From the NCBI GenBank assembly GCA_963971225.1, contig OZ020267.1:122257891-122321890 (forward strand): a stretch of DNA of 64,000 nt, given 5' to 3'. A model generated the notes under the pieces. That model had not been told where the DNA came from. It saw only the letters and a list, made by a program, of their open reading frames with translations, and did no database searches. Position numbers and translations under genes: made by a program. The stretch comes from Melieria omissa (Eukaryota > Arthropoda > Insecta > Diptera > Ulidiidae). This document shows, in pieces, positions 13,000 to 24,905 of this stretch (its first letter is position 1; each line of letters starts with the position of its first letter).

Positions 13000-13334
13000 A
13001 TGTTATGTTATGTTATGTTATGTTATGTTATGTTATGTTATGTTATGTTATGTTATGTTATGTTATGTTATGTTATGTTATGTTATGTTATGTTATGTTA
13101 TGTTATGTTATGTTATGTTATGTTATGTTATGTTATGTTATGTTATGTTATGTTATGTTATGTTATCTTATGTTATGTTATGTTATGTTATGTTATGTTA
13201 TGTTATGTTATCTTATCTTATCTTATGTTATGTTATGTTATGTTATGTTTGTTATGTTATGTTATGTTATGCTATATTATGTTTTGTTATGTTATGTTAT
13301 GTTATGTTATGTTATGTTATGTTATGTTATGTTG
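13000..13334 (+). repeat. (TTATG)n pentanucleotide array
   Basis: About 335 bp consists of roughly 67 tandem TTATG units, nearly perfect until about 13165. After that, TTATC variants, one phase shift (near 13249) and single substitutions appear. Because the unit is not a multiple of three, all three plus frames stay open and spell MLCYV repeats; this is not coding. Confidence 0.97.
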
Positions 13335-13447
13335 ATTTGAAATACTTTAAGAAAATTCAATTGGCCTATAAAATAATGTTTCTTCATGCAACACCTTAAC
13401 CCTATACCCTCCGAATTTCACAAAATCATTTCCTAGTGGATGCTGGT

Positions 13448-13765
13448 TTCTCTAAAATGAAGGAAGGGGGATAGGTAGGTGTGGCTGTTACTTAAGCCAT
13501 TAGCACCTTTGTGATACAAATTTCAGTCGAACATAAGAAGGGTCTCCCATTGAACCTGTTGGAGCTTCTAACGAAGCTTAGTAGATAGCGAATAGTCTTT
13601 CAGGCTAGGTCCCCTAGAATGTTGAAGAAGCTGCCTAAGTAGTTCATCCTTCTTCTGAATAAAGCAGATAGAAGATAGAAAACAAAGTGGATTTACTTTT
13701 CCTTCTCTTCTATGCGAGGAAGAGGTCAAGAGTTTAATTTCTAAAATGTAACTACAGCTCAAATT
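13448..13765 (-). mobile_element. 3' fragment of a non-LTR retrotransposon
   Basis: On the minus strand this matches the last part of the element at 22515-23320. Shared features are the IQKK/ADELL-QLL segment, AACGAAGCTTAGTAGA on the plus strand, and a 3' tail of CTAC/CTATC repeats. It is a 5'-truncated and decayed copy in the same orientation as the larger fragment. Truncation at the 5' end is usual for target-primed retrotransposition. Confidence 0.7.
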
Positions 13766-16323
13766 TCATGTTTGTATCTGTCAGTCATTCAGCCCGTATC
13801 GACGATTATATATTTATAGATAATGCTATAAAAATCAATATGTATCACCAGCCGTGCGACCACAAGTACTTTATCCACTAATTCATATTTTAAACCCGTT
13901 TAAACTCCCACAATTTGTTTTGTTGCTACTATAAACTGCCACTTGCTACGGATTTATCCTTCCAAAAGGAGCAAAATTTTAAGTAAACGAGCGAAAGGAG
14001 CCAAGACTCCCACCATTCCCCTTTTGTAGTGTGCTAAAAGGTCGGTAAAGATCAACAGAAATTCAAGTTGATGTCAGAAACAGTTGTAGTATCATGTTGA
14101 CAGTAAACTTTGAATTTCGGCTATTTCCGCACACGTACAGCTCGCTATTGTTGTTGTCCCTACCACCACCGCTCCTTCGTCTATTTTTGCTTTTCACTAC
14201 CCAAATAATGGTCGCCCCGGCGGACAAATGTGCAGCGCCACAGCATTACAAGCAAAAATATATGAACGCTGCCATAAGTTATTTGAGTGCTACACGTGAA
14301 TGAAATGCGGATTTGGCCCCAACAACAGTAACAACCAAAGCGGCAATAAGAGTTGGCAGTAAAAGCTGGGGTGAGAAAAGAGCGAAGCATAAAGCCAAAG
14401 CAAGACAACGCGGCAACCTAAATCATACGCGAACGGCGCAAAGAACAAACGAAAGGATTCGTCTACGAGTGTGCCACTTAAAGTGGATTTATGTGTCTGC
14501 AGTAAAAAATGACAAGCGGCGCAAATCCACTGGCGCTGGCAAAAAGCACTGGGCTAAGCACTAAGCATGCCACAGTCGCAGCCGCATCGACACCACAACG
14601 CAAATGCGTGTAGCAGCAGCGACTGCGAGTGCGGATGCGGATGTGTGCGCGTGCACGCACTTATTTAGTTTAATGTTGTTATTGCTGTTGCTGCCACATA
14701 TAATCGAAACTGATGCAGCCGTATAAACTCCATCTGCAATTTGTTTACTTTCGACATTTGGAAATCTACTAAGATGCGTTCTTTGGGGCTTAGCATAATA
14801 AAAAAAATTTGCATATGCGCAGAGGATGCTCCACATTCGGCTTTCATTCGCACACGTCGTACATGCCTAAGCGTATGTCCGCACACACACACGCAGACAC
14901 TTGAACTCGTCCTTTTTGCGTCTGAAAACAGTGAAGCGGCGACCAAATGCCGATGAAGACATTTGCGTGCCGCATCGCACTGTCTGACAAATGGGAATGA
15001 AAATTGAAAACTAAAAGCCAAGACGCGCTCGCAGCATCGACATGTGCGCCTGGCAGCAGCAGAGGCGAAAAAGGGTTGTGGGCACAGTGCGAAATTATGC
15101 AGAATTTAAGCATCAGAGATTTGTGCAAAACGAACGAAAACAACGCCGAAATTATGTTAAAGAGTTGCTAAAAGGATTTGCTGTCAGGCCGGGCGCTGCT
15201 TGTGAATTGTCACTTCGAGTGGGACCCAGCGGCACGAGTGGCTGCTGCGAATCGTGAATGGCTCTGTTAAGGACTATTTCTCGGCCATCGTTCAAAGTTT
15301 AATAACGTCGTCACACAGTGATTTGTAAACGCATAAGCACTTTAAATAATAAATTAAAACAAATAAAAATGAAAACGACAACGACAACGAATTGAAAAAG
15401 TCCCTTCAATTCCGTACATAATATCCAATGTAAATATTTTAAAATTCACACCGAAGGACAAGTGGAACTCGGTGCTTGTGTGTGCGTGTGCGCCGAATAA
15501 TATTTGCTTTGGCTATGTTTGTGCTTTTAACACACTCACGAATGAGTCCAGCGAAATGGTTTGCAATAAGAAAATGGACACAACAAAATCAGATTAGTAA
15601 AATAAACGTCAAATGTTGCATTTAAATTATGCAGGACAATCGAAAGGATTTCAAACTCACTGACAGCACAACGAAATCGGGAAAGTAACACAACCACTTG
15701 TGAATTGAGAGCATTTGAAGCGGAATGATTGAAAATAACGAACAAAAATACAGCATTCGAAAGAAGAGGAGGAGGACACAGTTCTGAAAATAAAAAGACA
15801 ATTGAAGGAATGTGAACTGTGGACGGGGGCAAACTGCTTCGAAAGTTAAATTATGTATCACAACATTCACATAAAGATCAGGTTTATTTATACAATGGAT
15901 TCAACTGCCCAATTGTGTCCTGAACTTAGAGGCGTTGTCAGACAGGTGTGGGTGTTGAGTCTACAAATTGTTAATTTTTTGTTTAAAAGTGCTTTGATGC
16001 AATGCTTTAGGAAGACTTTACCTTTTCACTATTTTAAAGCCATGTAGCAACATGCAACTTTGTGCATGGCTGAGTCTGGTTTCACTAGTCAAACTTACTT
16101 TTGGTCAGTGCAAAAATTTAAAGTTTGAAGTTATTTTTAGTTTTAATGTTTTGTATCAATTCAATCATATTTTGAGCATTTCCTTCGTATAAAACAAATG
16201 AAAAAAGTTTTATATTCGTTTAACCCTTTCGCTATTTTGTTGCCATATAGCAACATGCTACTTTGTTGAGGTATGCATCCTCTATGGTTGCAAGAATTCA
16301 TTTTTTTGTTGGTCTTTAGAATA

Positions 16324-17593
16324 ACACTTCGTTCAATAATGTGTGTGACTGACGCATAGATGGCGGCACTAATACTAAATCAATATTTTTTTTCGAAATT
16401 GTGAACCTTTTTAGGCTTACTGTCAAAATTATATGTCAATCCGACCATTAGTTTACAAGTTACAGTGCTTTAAGTGAAAAATGAATTCAAAGCAATTCCG
16501 TGTGCTGATTTATCATTGTTTTTTAATGAAAAAAAATACTGTTCAATGCCAGGAATGGCTTGAAAAACATTATTCGGACTCTGCTCCATCAAAAAGAACC
16601 ATTTGTTATTGGTATGCCGAATTCAAACGTGGTCGTACAGACACCGATGACATTCCATCTACTGGACGGCCAAATGACGCTGTTATTCCGGAAAACGTTG
16701 AAAAAACACTGAAAATCATTATGTCCCACCGTAAAGTGAAAGTGGGGGAGATTGCTGACATTCTAAAGATATCAGCAGGCAGTGTACACACCATAATACA
16801 CGAACATTTGGTTATGAAAAAGGTGTTTTCGAAATGGGTGCCGCGTTTGCTCACACCGGAGCAAAAACAACAACGAATCGATGATTCAAAGAGCTGTTTG
16901 GACATGTTTACGCGCAACAAGTCGGAGTTTTTGCGTCGGTACATCACAATGGATGAAACATGGATCCACCATTTCACTCCAGAGTCAAATCGGCAGTCTG
17001 CTGAGTGGCATGCAACCGGTGAAAGCCGCCCAAAGCGTCCAAAGGCACAAACATCGGCTGGCAAGGTTATGGCGTCAGTATTTTGGGATGTGCACGGAAT
17101 AATATTCATCGACTATCTTGAGAAAGGGAAAACAATCAATAGCGACTATTATATAGCGTTGTTGGAACGTTTGAAAGAAGAAATCGCGATTAAGCGGCCC
17201 CATATGAAGAAGAAAAAAGTGTTGTTTCACCAAGACAATGCACCGTGTCACAAGTCGATGAAAACGATGGCAAAAATGCATGAATTGGGCTTCGAATTGC
17301 TTCCTCATCCCCCGTATTCTCCAGATCTGGCCCCCAGCGACTATTTGCTCTTCGCAGACCTCAAAAAGATGCTCCTGGTAAGAGATTTGGCTCAAATGAT
17401 GAAGTAATCGCCGAAACTAACGCCTATTTTGAAGGCAAAGAAAAATCGTTCTACAAAGGCGGTATCGAAAGATTGGAAAAGCGTTGGAATGATTGTATCT
17501 CCCTAAAAGGGGACTATGTTGATGAATAAAAACGAATTTTGGCAAAAAAATGTGTTTTAATTAGTTAGTCACACACATTATTGAACGAAGTGT
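16324..17593 (+). mobile_element. Near-intact mariner (1270 bp)
   Basis: The terminal inverted repeats are perfect over 27 bp, beginning ACACTTCGTTCAATAATGTG. TA flanks the element on both sides (16322-16323 and 17594-17595). Length, ends, target site and a single transposase gene match the mariner layout. It is inserted inside the TTAA-flanked MITE 16224-18012, so it is the younger of the two. The perfect ends and single coding lesion suggest a recent arrival. Confidence 0.95.
16481..17529 (+). pseudogene. Mariner transposase, one frameshift near the C terminus
   Basis: This would be a DD34D transposase of about 349 residues that cuts and pastes the element's inverted repeats. The first 297 or so codons are uninterrupted. 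They contain the N-terminal helix-turn-helix region, SKWVPRLL (the WVPHEL linker position), MDETW (catalytic D158), HQDNAPCH (D252) and YSPDLAPSDY (D287). There are 34 residues between the second and third Asp, as the family requires. Near 17370-17378 one base is missing, so the frame runs to a premature stop at 17405-17407. In the next frame the expected tail continues (GKRFGSNDEVIAE, YKGGIERLEKRWNDC) to the TAA at 17527. All catalytic residues are present upstream of the shift. The start ATG follows the 5' repeat by about 130 bp, as usual for mariner. Confidence 0.9.
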
Positions 17594-18012
17594 TAGTTTG
17601 AAGTTTTAGGGAAAATACGAAATTAATAAACTGAATATTTAAGTATAAAGAAGAAAAGTATACACGTTTTTTTATTGGTACATCTTGACATAGTAAAGGA
17701 AGAAGAAGCAGAAAAAATGAAAGAACTTTTTAATTTGACGTTTTCTTTCAATTGAGATACTTTTTTTTTAATTTTGACTGAAGTCAATGAAGAAATATTC
17801 AAATTTTCGTTATGCGTAGATAGTTTTATGTTTAAGTAATTATTACAGTTACAACGATGTGGTGGCGTCATAGAAAAACACTCTAAAATACAGGGTCCGA
17901 GTATAAAAATTAAAAAATGTTTAATGGAATGTTGCTAATATAAACACATAGAACCCTGAAACGTAAAATTTAAAATGTTAACTTTGCCCAGTAAAAAACT
18001 GTAGCGAAAGGG

Positions 18013-21000
18013 TTAAGCGTTAAAAATGTTAAGCTAAAGTAGTAATGGGCCGCGGCAACACCCCGAAAAACAGTCCGGAAAAATTAAAAAAATATAACGA
18101 AATGTAATTATGGCGCAGAAAATATTTCAAAGAAATTTAAATTGTAATAAAATCAAGTCATAAAAGTTGAACTCAACTAACAAAATACACGTCGTATTTA
18201 GCTTCTCAGACTGCGGAAGTCTACAACCGCTTTTTGTCAATAGACAAGAATATGCTTTGCTGTTCAATATTTTCGTACAAAGTTCAAAAGTTCAGTGATT
18301 TAAACTGGACAGTTTTTATTCAGAAAAAACTAAAAAAAAAATCTACAACGAGTTCTTAAGCTTTTTACTTCCACATAAAATCAAAATTTTGCCATTCCTA
18401 ATCTTTACGTGCTTGGGCTCCAAACGCATACAGTGCCCTATTTTTTTATTTATTCGCTCTACTCCACAACATTTGATTTTGGCTTTTGCCTGAATGCACA
18501 GTCCTGTGAGTGGTTCTGCTTTACTTCGCTCAATGCGTCCATAACAATAATTTCGCATTAAAGCCATCGCAGTAGATCTTTGTCAGAATTGCACCAAGTG
18601 TGGTTAATGCTCCACTTAGCTGTGCATGCATTCGGAATGAGCCTGAAATTATGCTACAATATACAAGTATTTGCCAAACAATGCCACCACTCGGCCAGGC
18701 CAACTTAGCTCCTAAGACCATCAACAACTCCGAGTCAGTCGCACAACTGCCGCCTCCATACATATTCATGAGCAGCACAACATCAAAATTCTATCCAATT
18801 GCGTTGACAATTATGTGCCAGCAAAGCATTCTACTAGACAGGGCTCAGGTCCATTTGCGTACTTTATTCCTGTCAACTCTTGGCACCCGACAGTGGGCCC
18901 CAGTGAAAGCGCCATTAATGGTTGGGGCGTGCGCTGGCGAAAATACATCTGATTCCACTCGAGCTGGGCATTCATAAATATTTAAAGTTCTGTCAACAAT
19001 AATCAATACCAGCTGCTCAGGCGCGTTGAGTGCAGTTCGGTCGACTGCCCAACCTAGTCCAGCGTGGCTCAACGCAACCGAACTCAACACAACTCATCTC
19101 GCCTCGTCGGAAAACGGCGCAGCTTCATAATCACCAACGCCAGCTCACAGCAACTTTTCAGCTCGCCAACACGCATCTGTGCCTTCGCCATTAAGCCGAA
19201 CTGTGGCCGGCCGGCTGCTGATTGTTGCACGCCACAAGCCCACACCACATATTAAATTCGCTTTGATTATAATTTCATTGCTGTTTGCCGTCCGCAAATA
19301 AGTTCGTTTTTCTGCCAGCTGCCTGCAGTTCACGTCTGCAGACAAGTTAAATTTGCAGCGAACTGAATATGCGAAAATTTCGCATTGAGCTTTTGTGTTC
19401 GTCTGGTCGACAGTTGCGCTCGACACTGGGGACAGTTTAAATGTGGCAATACCACAAACACAACAGCAACACCAACACATTCTACTTTGATTTAGCTCGA
19501 CCGAAGAGAAATTGAAGAGAATTTTGCGGTCTACTGAAAATTAAATCCGATTGCCAATTGCAGCCTTTAGCGAAGAAAAAGCAGATTCAACGACAATTCG
19601 AATCAAAATGCAAAATCCGTAATCGCTTGCAGCTTAAAAAAACGGCCCAATTTTAACGATTTATTTTGCAACTATGGGGAAACGTAAAGGAATTCTTTCC
19701 AGAGGGTTCATTGAACAAATATTGAGGTATGCAGAAAAAATTGCTATTGTGAGTTTGAGAACAGCCGCGTGGATGTTTGGTGAACTACGTTTGCAAAATG
19801 ACAATATTCAAGCTTAAACATGAAAACAATTTAAAAAAAAATATTTACTTATGTTTTGGAAAACTACTTTCGGATTTTTATGTTTGGATGAATAAACCGG
19901 CAGATATTAAACAAGAAATATCAAAAAATCACCCGAGTGTGTTTAAGTAAAGCAAAGGTTAACGATGACCGAATCACTCAACTAGCTTAATTCACTCAAC
20001 TAGACTCATTTAATTTCGAAAATATCGTTGCCGAAATGCGAAATGAAATGTTTCATCCTCGCACACAGCTGAACTTAACCGTTTTCCTGTGTACCCGAAC
20101 TGTTTGCACATCTTTCTGTCGTGTCACCTGCATACGAGCGCCCGACGCGTAAATTTCAGCCGCGTGAGATAATGGCAGCACGTAAACTCGCTTCAATAAC
20201 GGTCAACAGCCTAAATTTATGCAAAATGGTTTTGCGTGCAACGACATTGCGCCGGCAATTAAAACGCCGCGCAGCTGAGTTGGCCATATTTCAGAATTTA
20301 TCGCTTGTCTAGCGCTTTATCTGTTCGTTCCTGTAATGGGCGCAGCAAATTGCTAATGGGCGGCCCAGCCGTTATGGCCAATTGCAGCGTTCGCGTAGTT
20401 TAGCAACACGATACCGACAGTTAATAGTTGGCCGGAGGCTTAGGGCCTCTAACAGGGACTCGATTGACGGCCGCTTTTAGCTTTGGCTTTTAGCAGAAAG
20501 CAGGATTTTACAAGCAAATTAAAAGCCATTTACCGTAAATGGACTCGTTGGAGAAGTGAGACGACGGTGTTGAGCAACGCGACCAAATCGTGTCGGGTGG
20601 TTCTAGCAGTTAATTTTACATCAAATTGAATAAATTCAATTTATGAATATTTTATAGTCACCGAAAGGTTTCTACAAGAAAAATTAATCTTAATTGAAGA
20701 GAAAAAACAAAGTTAAATCACTTCGCATACCAACTAAATGAAGCACACATAAACGTGTATTCTATGTAAACAATTTCATAAATATGTAATCCACATGTGT
20801 ATGTGTGTCTGCATAAATATACTTGTGCACACTAAATGTGCTGCCAAATGGTCATTTTCCGGTTGGTTTTCACAATAAATAAAGGATTTTCCTTAAGAAT
20901 GCGTGCAGCAAATATTTTTGTAATATTCAGGAAATGTTTCAACGCACACTGTGCAAAATCTGAACCCTTCGCTCGACCTCAGCTTGAAATTTGTTTTTTT

Positions 21001-22514
21001 TTTTATAAATTTAAAGACTTCATTTGTAAAATGATCTTTTAGCAAAATGTTTACTTAAGCTCGAGTAAACGACCATCATGCACTTAATTTGCCATTCAGT
21101 CATTTTGTTAGCTTATGGGTGGTTTTCATTGTGTTGCCATTTATACAGCGGAGGTCGTACGTAATATTTGTAGTCATATTCGACTGTGTATATATTCTCA
21201 TATGAAATGGCAGCCAAGTGAACAAATTGTGTCAACACATTTCTTGACACATTAGCAATTTATTTGCTTTTGCACTGCGAACATTTTATTTAAAAAAGAC
21301 TTCTGACTTCTGATACTACTTTGAACGTTCTCGGTATCAGTTGACATGTGCATCCTTTAAGTAAGATAAAGAAATCTAAAACATCAACAGGTTGTCTTCG
21401 AAATGGTATCCAGTTGTTGACAAGTGCAGCTTCTGTGGTTCGGTGTCAGCTTTGATGTCTTAACTGACAGTTAAAGTTAAAGCAAAAATTTCAAATTTTT
21501 ACAGATTCGTGCGTCTGCATTGCTGCTCATTTATGCAGATTTGAAACAGGTGTCAAGCACAGATGTGCTGTGCCGAGCATTTATGTCACTCATATGCATG
21601 TATTTACACACATATGTACATATCTTTATGTGTGTGTGTGTTCGTTTTAATTAAGGAATCACTTGTCACTTCTTGTCGCAACTGCTTCTGGCATGCACAT
21701 GTCAGCAGGAGCGTTGCACTTCACTCACTTTACTCCGTTTTATCGATTTTTCGAGTCTACACTGTCAGCGCGTCGTTGCCTACAGCAGCAACAATAACTC
21801 TTAAATTTTCGTTCTAATTTTTCAATTTCAATTAATTTTTACTGTCATTTGTAATCAAAATGTGTAAGAATAAAAATTAACTAAAAACATCATAAATTTA
21901 AGACAAAAAATAACAATAATGAACAGTCGAACTGTGAACCAACTCAAACAGTGCGTGCAACATCATTGAAATATGAATGACACACATTATTCCGTGATAG
22001 AGATCAATACTTCAACGCAATTGTAGGTCATGCATACAAGCATCCTTTTTAAGAAATTTCTTATTATTATAAAAAAATTGAGTTGCAATCGATTTTTTAA
22101 ATTTACTTAAGTCAGTGGTTACAAAATATTTTAATAAAAGGTTTTATCTGCAACTTGACTCATTAGAAATGTAATACAAATCGAACGGTTTGAAGTGTTT
22201 TCAACATTGCAATAACTTCTTAAGTCTGAGAGCCCATCATTAATAATGAAATATGACATAATTGAAATGACCAACGAGTCGTGCTTTGGTGGACTTAATA
22301 CAGTTGTCTAAGCTCTTTAGTAGTGTTGGCGGCAATAGCGAAGACGAGTGACTTCGCGTAAATCTAAAGAAAAAACTACGGTCGACATCGTGCAATTTAG
22401 TACCCTTCGATTTTTCCCAAATCCCAAAAGCACACGACCAGGGATCTTCTTATACGCAATGCTGAGTTATCGCTTGTCGTGTCCGTCTAGTATAGTCGAA
22501 ACCGTTTAACTGTA
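18013..22514. other. Intronic stretch without supported features
   Basis: No exon, RNA gene or element with paired ends was recognised. The stretch from 18600 to 19260 is more GC-rich and carries open frames on both strands, but none has a recognisable domain. TG/CA runs occur near 20795 and 21630. Confidence 0.5.
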
Positions 22515-23325
22515 AGTAGGTAGGTAGGTAGGTAAGTGTGGCTGCTCCACTTAGGCCAGGCGGTCGATTGTGATACCACATGAGATCGAGCATCATTTCG
22601 CTCACTCGTTAAACCATTTGGAGATATTAACGAAGCTTAGTAGACGGCGTATGGTCTTATCAGCTAGATCTTCTAGACTTCCTAAGAAGAAGTTGCCCAA
22701 GTAGGTCAGCCTTCTTTTGGATAAAGCAGGACAGTAACATAGGAAGTGAGGAATTTTTTGTTTTCCTCCTCCTCGTCCAAACAGCTGCGACAGAAGTCGT
22801 TCGAAAACAGCCTCATCCTTTTTGCGTGGGTGCCGATTAGGCAGTGACCCGTAAGGACACCGATCATGGTTCTGATCTGGGCTCTGTTTAATGAGAGGCG
22901 TTCTGTAGAACGTCGAAGATTTAATGTTGGCCAAAGTTGGCGCGCAAGGAGGCTTGTGTTGCCTTCAACCCATCTTGAATTCGTATCGTGTATAGATCGT
23001 GCTCGCATGGGTACGAAGCTTACATGTTAAAAGAGGGACACCGAGCATGGTCAACTCTTGGCCTAACTGCTCAGTAGTGCCCTGTCTCGCGAGTTCGCCC
23101 GCTCTACAGTTCCCTAGAATATCCCTATGACCTGGAACCCAGCATAGGCGAATATGATGGCAGTCTCGTTGAGAGATTTGCTGCAGCTGAGAACAGTCTT
23201 TGATGTTATTTTGATCGCATCCAGAGCTCTAAGAGCTGATTGGCTGCCCGATAATATAAGGATACCAGTAGCCGATATCCTGTTTCTGTTTCTCTCAGGA
23301 TATAAAACCATATTCCATGTCGAAC
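22515..23325 (-). mobile_element. Non-LTR retrotransposon, RNase H and 3' end (I/Jockey type)
   Basis: On the minus strand, frames broken by shifts and stops encode an RNase H-like segment (ILSGSQSALRALDAIKITSK, then WVPGHRDILGNCRAGELA). A C-terminal zinc-knuckle-like segment follows (CRSCLDEEEENK, with HFLCYCPALSKRR in another frame). Reverse transcriptase is absent, so the copy is 5'-truncated. At the 3' end lies a short (CTAC)n tail (plus-strand aggtaggtaggt at 22517-22534). The Asp expected in the SDSQ motif is Gly here, so even the RNase H part is dead. Confidence 0.85.
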
Positions 23326-23484
23326 TGGAAAATCGAACGGAACACCGTTTCTGAAAGAAATTCTCTTGGCATTAGAATCCAGTTAAAGTCCTACAATTAG
23401 AATTTTCCATCTCTACAATTACGAGCACTGTGCCATGTCGACGGGTTTCTGACTCAACTACGTTACTTAGTTTTACCGCTTTAA

Positions 23485-23634
23485 CCTTTTCGCTACGATT
23501 TTTGCTGGGCATTTGAACAAACTTTATTTTTGACCTTTTGAAAACCCTTGGTTTGGGTTTATAATACAAATGATGAGTTTCAGGGTCAACTGAACATGCA
23601 GTGAGTCTCTAGTGTCTCTGCAGTAGTGAAAGGG
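23485..23634. mobile_element. TTAA-flanked MITE, 150 bp
   Basis: The left end CCTTTTCGCTACGATTTTTG follows TTAA (23481-23484). The right end GCAGTAGTGAAAGGG precedes TTAA (23635-23638). The ends match the family at 16224-18012. A related right half recurs at about 24736-24814, also followed by TTAA. Confidence 0.7.
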
Positions 23635-23738
23635 TTAAAAAGGGTTTGAGGCGAAAAATTGTCCTATTTTGTTTCGTTTTTACATAACTTTTCGCTTATT
23701 TTGCAAAGAATATTAAAAAAAAAACAAATTACCACCTT
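23565..23738 (+). repeat. Local direct repeat, unit 1
   Basis: About 170 bp here matches 24738-24905 in the same orientation: AACTGAACATGCAGTGAGTC, then GTGTCTCTGCAGTAG, then GTTTCGTTTT and CAAAGAATATT. The similarity spans the right half of a TTAA MITE and about 100 bp of flank. It therefore reflects a local segmental duplication rather than independent insertions. Confidence 0.65.
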
Positions 23739-23744
23739 CGACCG

Positions 23745-24135
23745 CAAAGTTGCTTGAGGCAACTTCACCTATTTGTCATCTTATAGCAAAAGCTACGATT
23801 GATTTATGGGTTTAATTTAAGTAGGCTCCAACAAATTAAGAAGTGAATTCAAAGCATATTAAAAAAAATTTCCCTTTTATCCCTAAAATAATTTCCAATC
23901 ATTTGCAGCGATGTCAGGGGAAGTTTGTGTTCTGAATTCTACGAATTGTGCGCGTTTGATCAAAACCCTGTTTCTTTAAAAATGGTTAAATAAAATTAAA
24001 AAAAATGATAATTTTGTATTTTTCCATAAATATTAAATAATTTTTCTGTAATTAAAAAAATGCTGATACCAAATTTATTTAACCCGTTTTAAGCTAAAAT
24101 TGATGAAAAGTTAACTAGCTCTAACAAAGAGTTGT
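23745..24135 (-). repeat. Dispersed repeat, copy B
   Basis: Reverse-complement partner of 1500-1895 (see that entry). The match runs from the CTTCACCTATTTGTCATCTT end to the AGCTAAAATTGATGAAAAGT end. It is non-coding. Confidence 0.7.
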
Positions 24136-24188
24136 GGCGACTTCAAATGTCGTGTACACACTTCTTAGTCAAGTGTTCCATGATTTAA

Positions 24189-24696
24189 CCCTTTACACGG
24201 TACAACCAACAGTAAAATTGCCCGTAATTTCGGAAGTAATTATCAAAACGACTCTTTCTTGCGATTTTACAACTATGCAAGGTTCCTTTTTTGAAATACT
24301 GGCATTAAAAGTGGGGAAAAAGTAGCTAAATTTTACTTGACAGCACTTATTTTACCGTTTTTGCGAAAAGTTGCACGCATTTATTTTAGTGAAACAAAAG
24401 TGATTAAAACTTATAAATAAAAAACACACAAACACTTTGCAAAAATAGCGGAGTAGGACTATGCTACAACAAACGCATTAATTACTTTAAAAATTTTCAT
24501 TTAAAACTAAACATATTAAAATAAAAAACCAAGTTTTAATGCTTTTTGTTTTTTTTTTGTTTTTAATGTTTTTTACAAAAAAACCTTAAAAAATTAAAGT
24601 ATATTAAAAAATAAAAAAATACGTGTTTTTGTAAATTTAGGTATATATATAAAAAACAACATTTGATGAAAAAATTCGCTGTTGCCGTGTAAAGGG
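24189..24696. mobile_element. TTAA-flanked MITE, 508 bp, AT-rich
   Basis: The left end CCCTTTACACGGTACAACCA follows TTAA (24185-24188). The right end, reverse complement CCCTTTACACGGCAACAG, precedes TTAA (24697-24700). The interior is strongly AT-rich with long A and T runs and does not code. The end sequence differs from the CCCTTTCGCTA family, so this is a second piggyBac-like MITE family. Confidence 0.8.
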
Positions 24697-24737
24697 TTAA
24701 ATACCAAAAAGTAATATCGAGGCAAGGGTCGAAAGGG

Positions 24738-24905
24738 TTAATAATACAAAATTTGAGTTTTAGGTTCAACTGAACATGCAGTGAGTCACTAGTGTCTCTG
24801 CAGTAGCGAAAGGGTTAAGTGTTTTGAGGTAAAAAAATTTTCGTATTTTGTTTCGTTTTACATTACTTTTCGTTTACAAAGAATATTCAAAACACAAATT
24901 TAAAC
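24738..24905 (+). repeat. Local direct repeat, unit 2
   Basis: Partner of 23565-23738. It contains the right end GCAGTAGCGAAAGGG followed by TTAA (24815-24818) of a partial MITE, then about 85 bp of matching flank. Confidence 0.65.

Larger units (their letters stand above)
16224..18012. mobile_element. TTAA-flanked piggyBac-like MITE, interrupted by a mariner
   Basis: The left end CCCTTTCGCTATTTTG follows TTAA (16220-16223). The right end, TAGCGAAAGGG, precedes TTAA (18013-18016). Ends starting CCCT/CCCTTT next to TTAA are typical of piggyBac-type elements. Removing the mariner and one TA leaves about 517 bp of non-coding host element. The same end sequence recurs at 23485-23634, so this is a family. 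Near-copies of the left end also occur around 16018 and 56281. Confidence 0.8.

Noticed and set aside
12906..13399. Three long open frames encoding MLCYVMLCYV repeats
   Set aside because: They are the three translations of a (TTATG)n array, open only because the unit contains no stop in this orientation.
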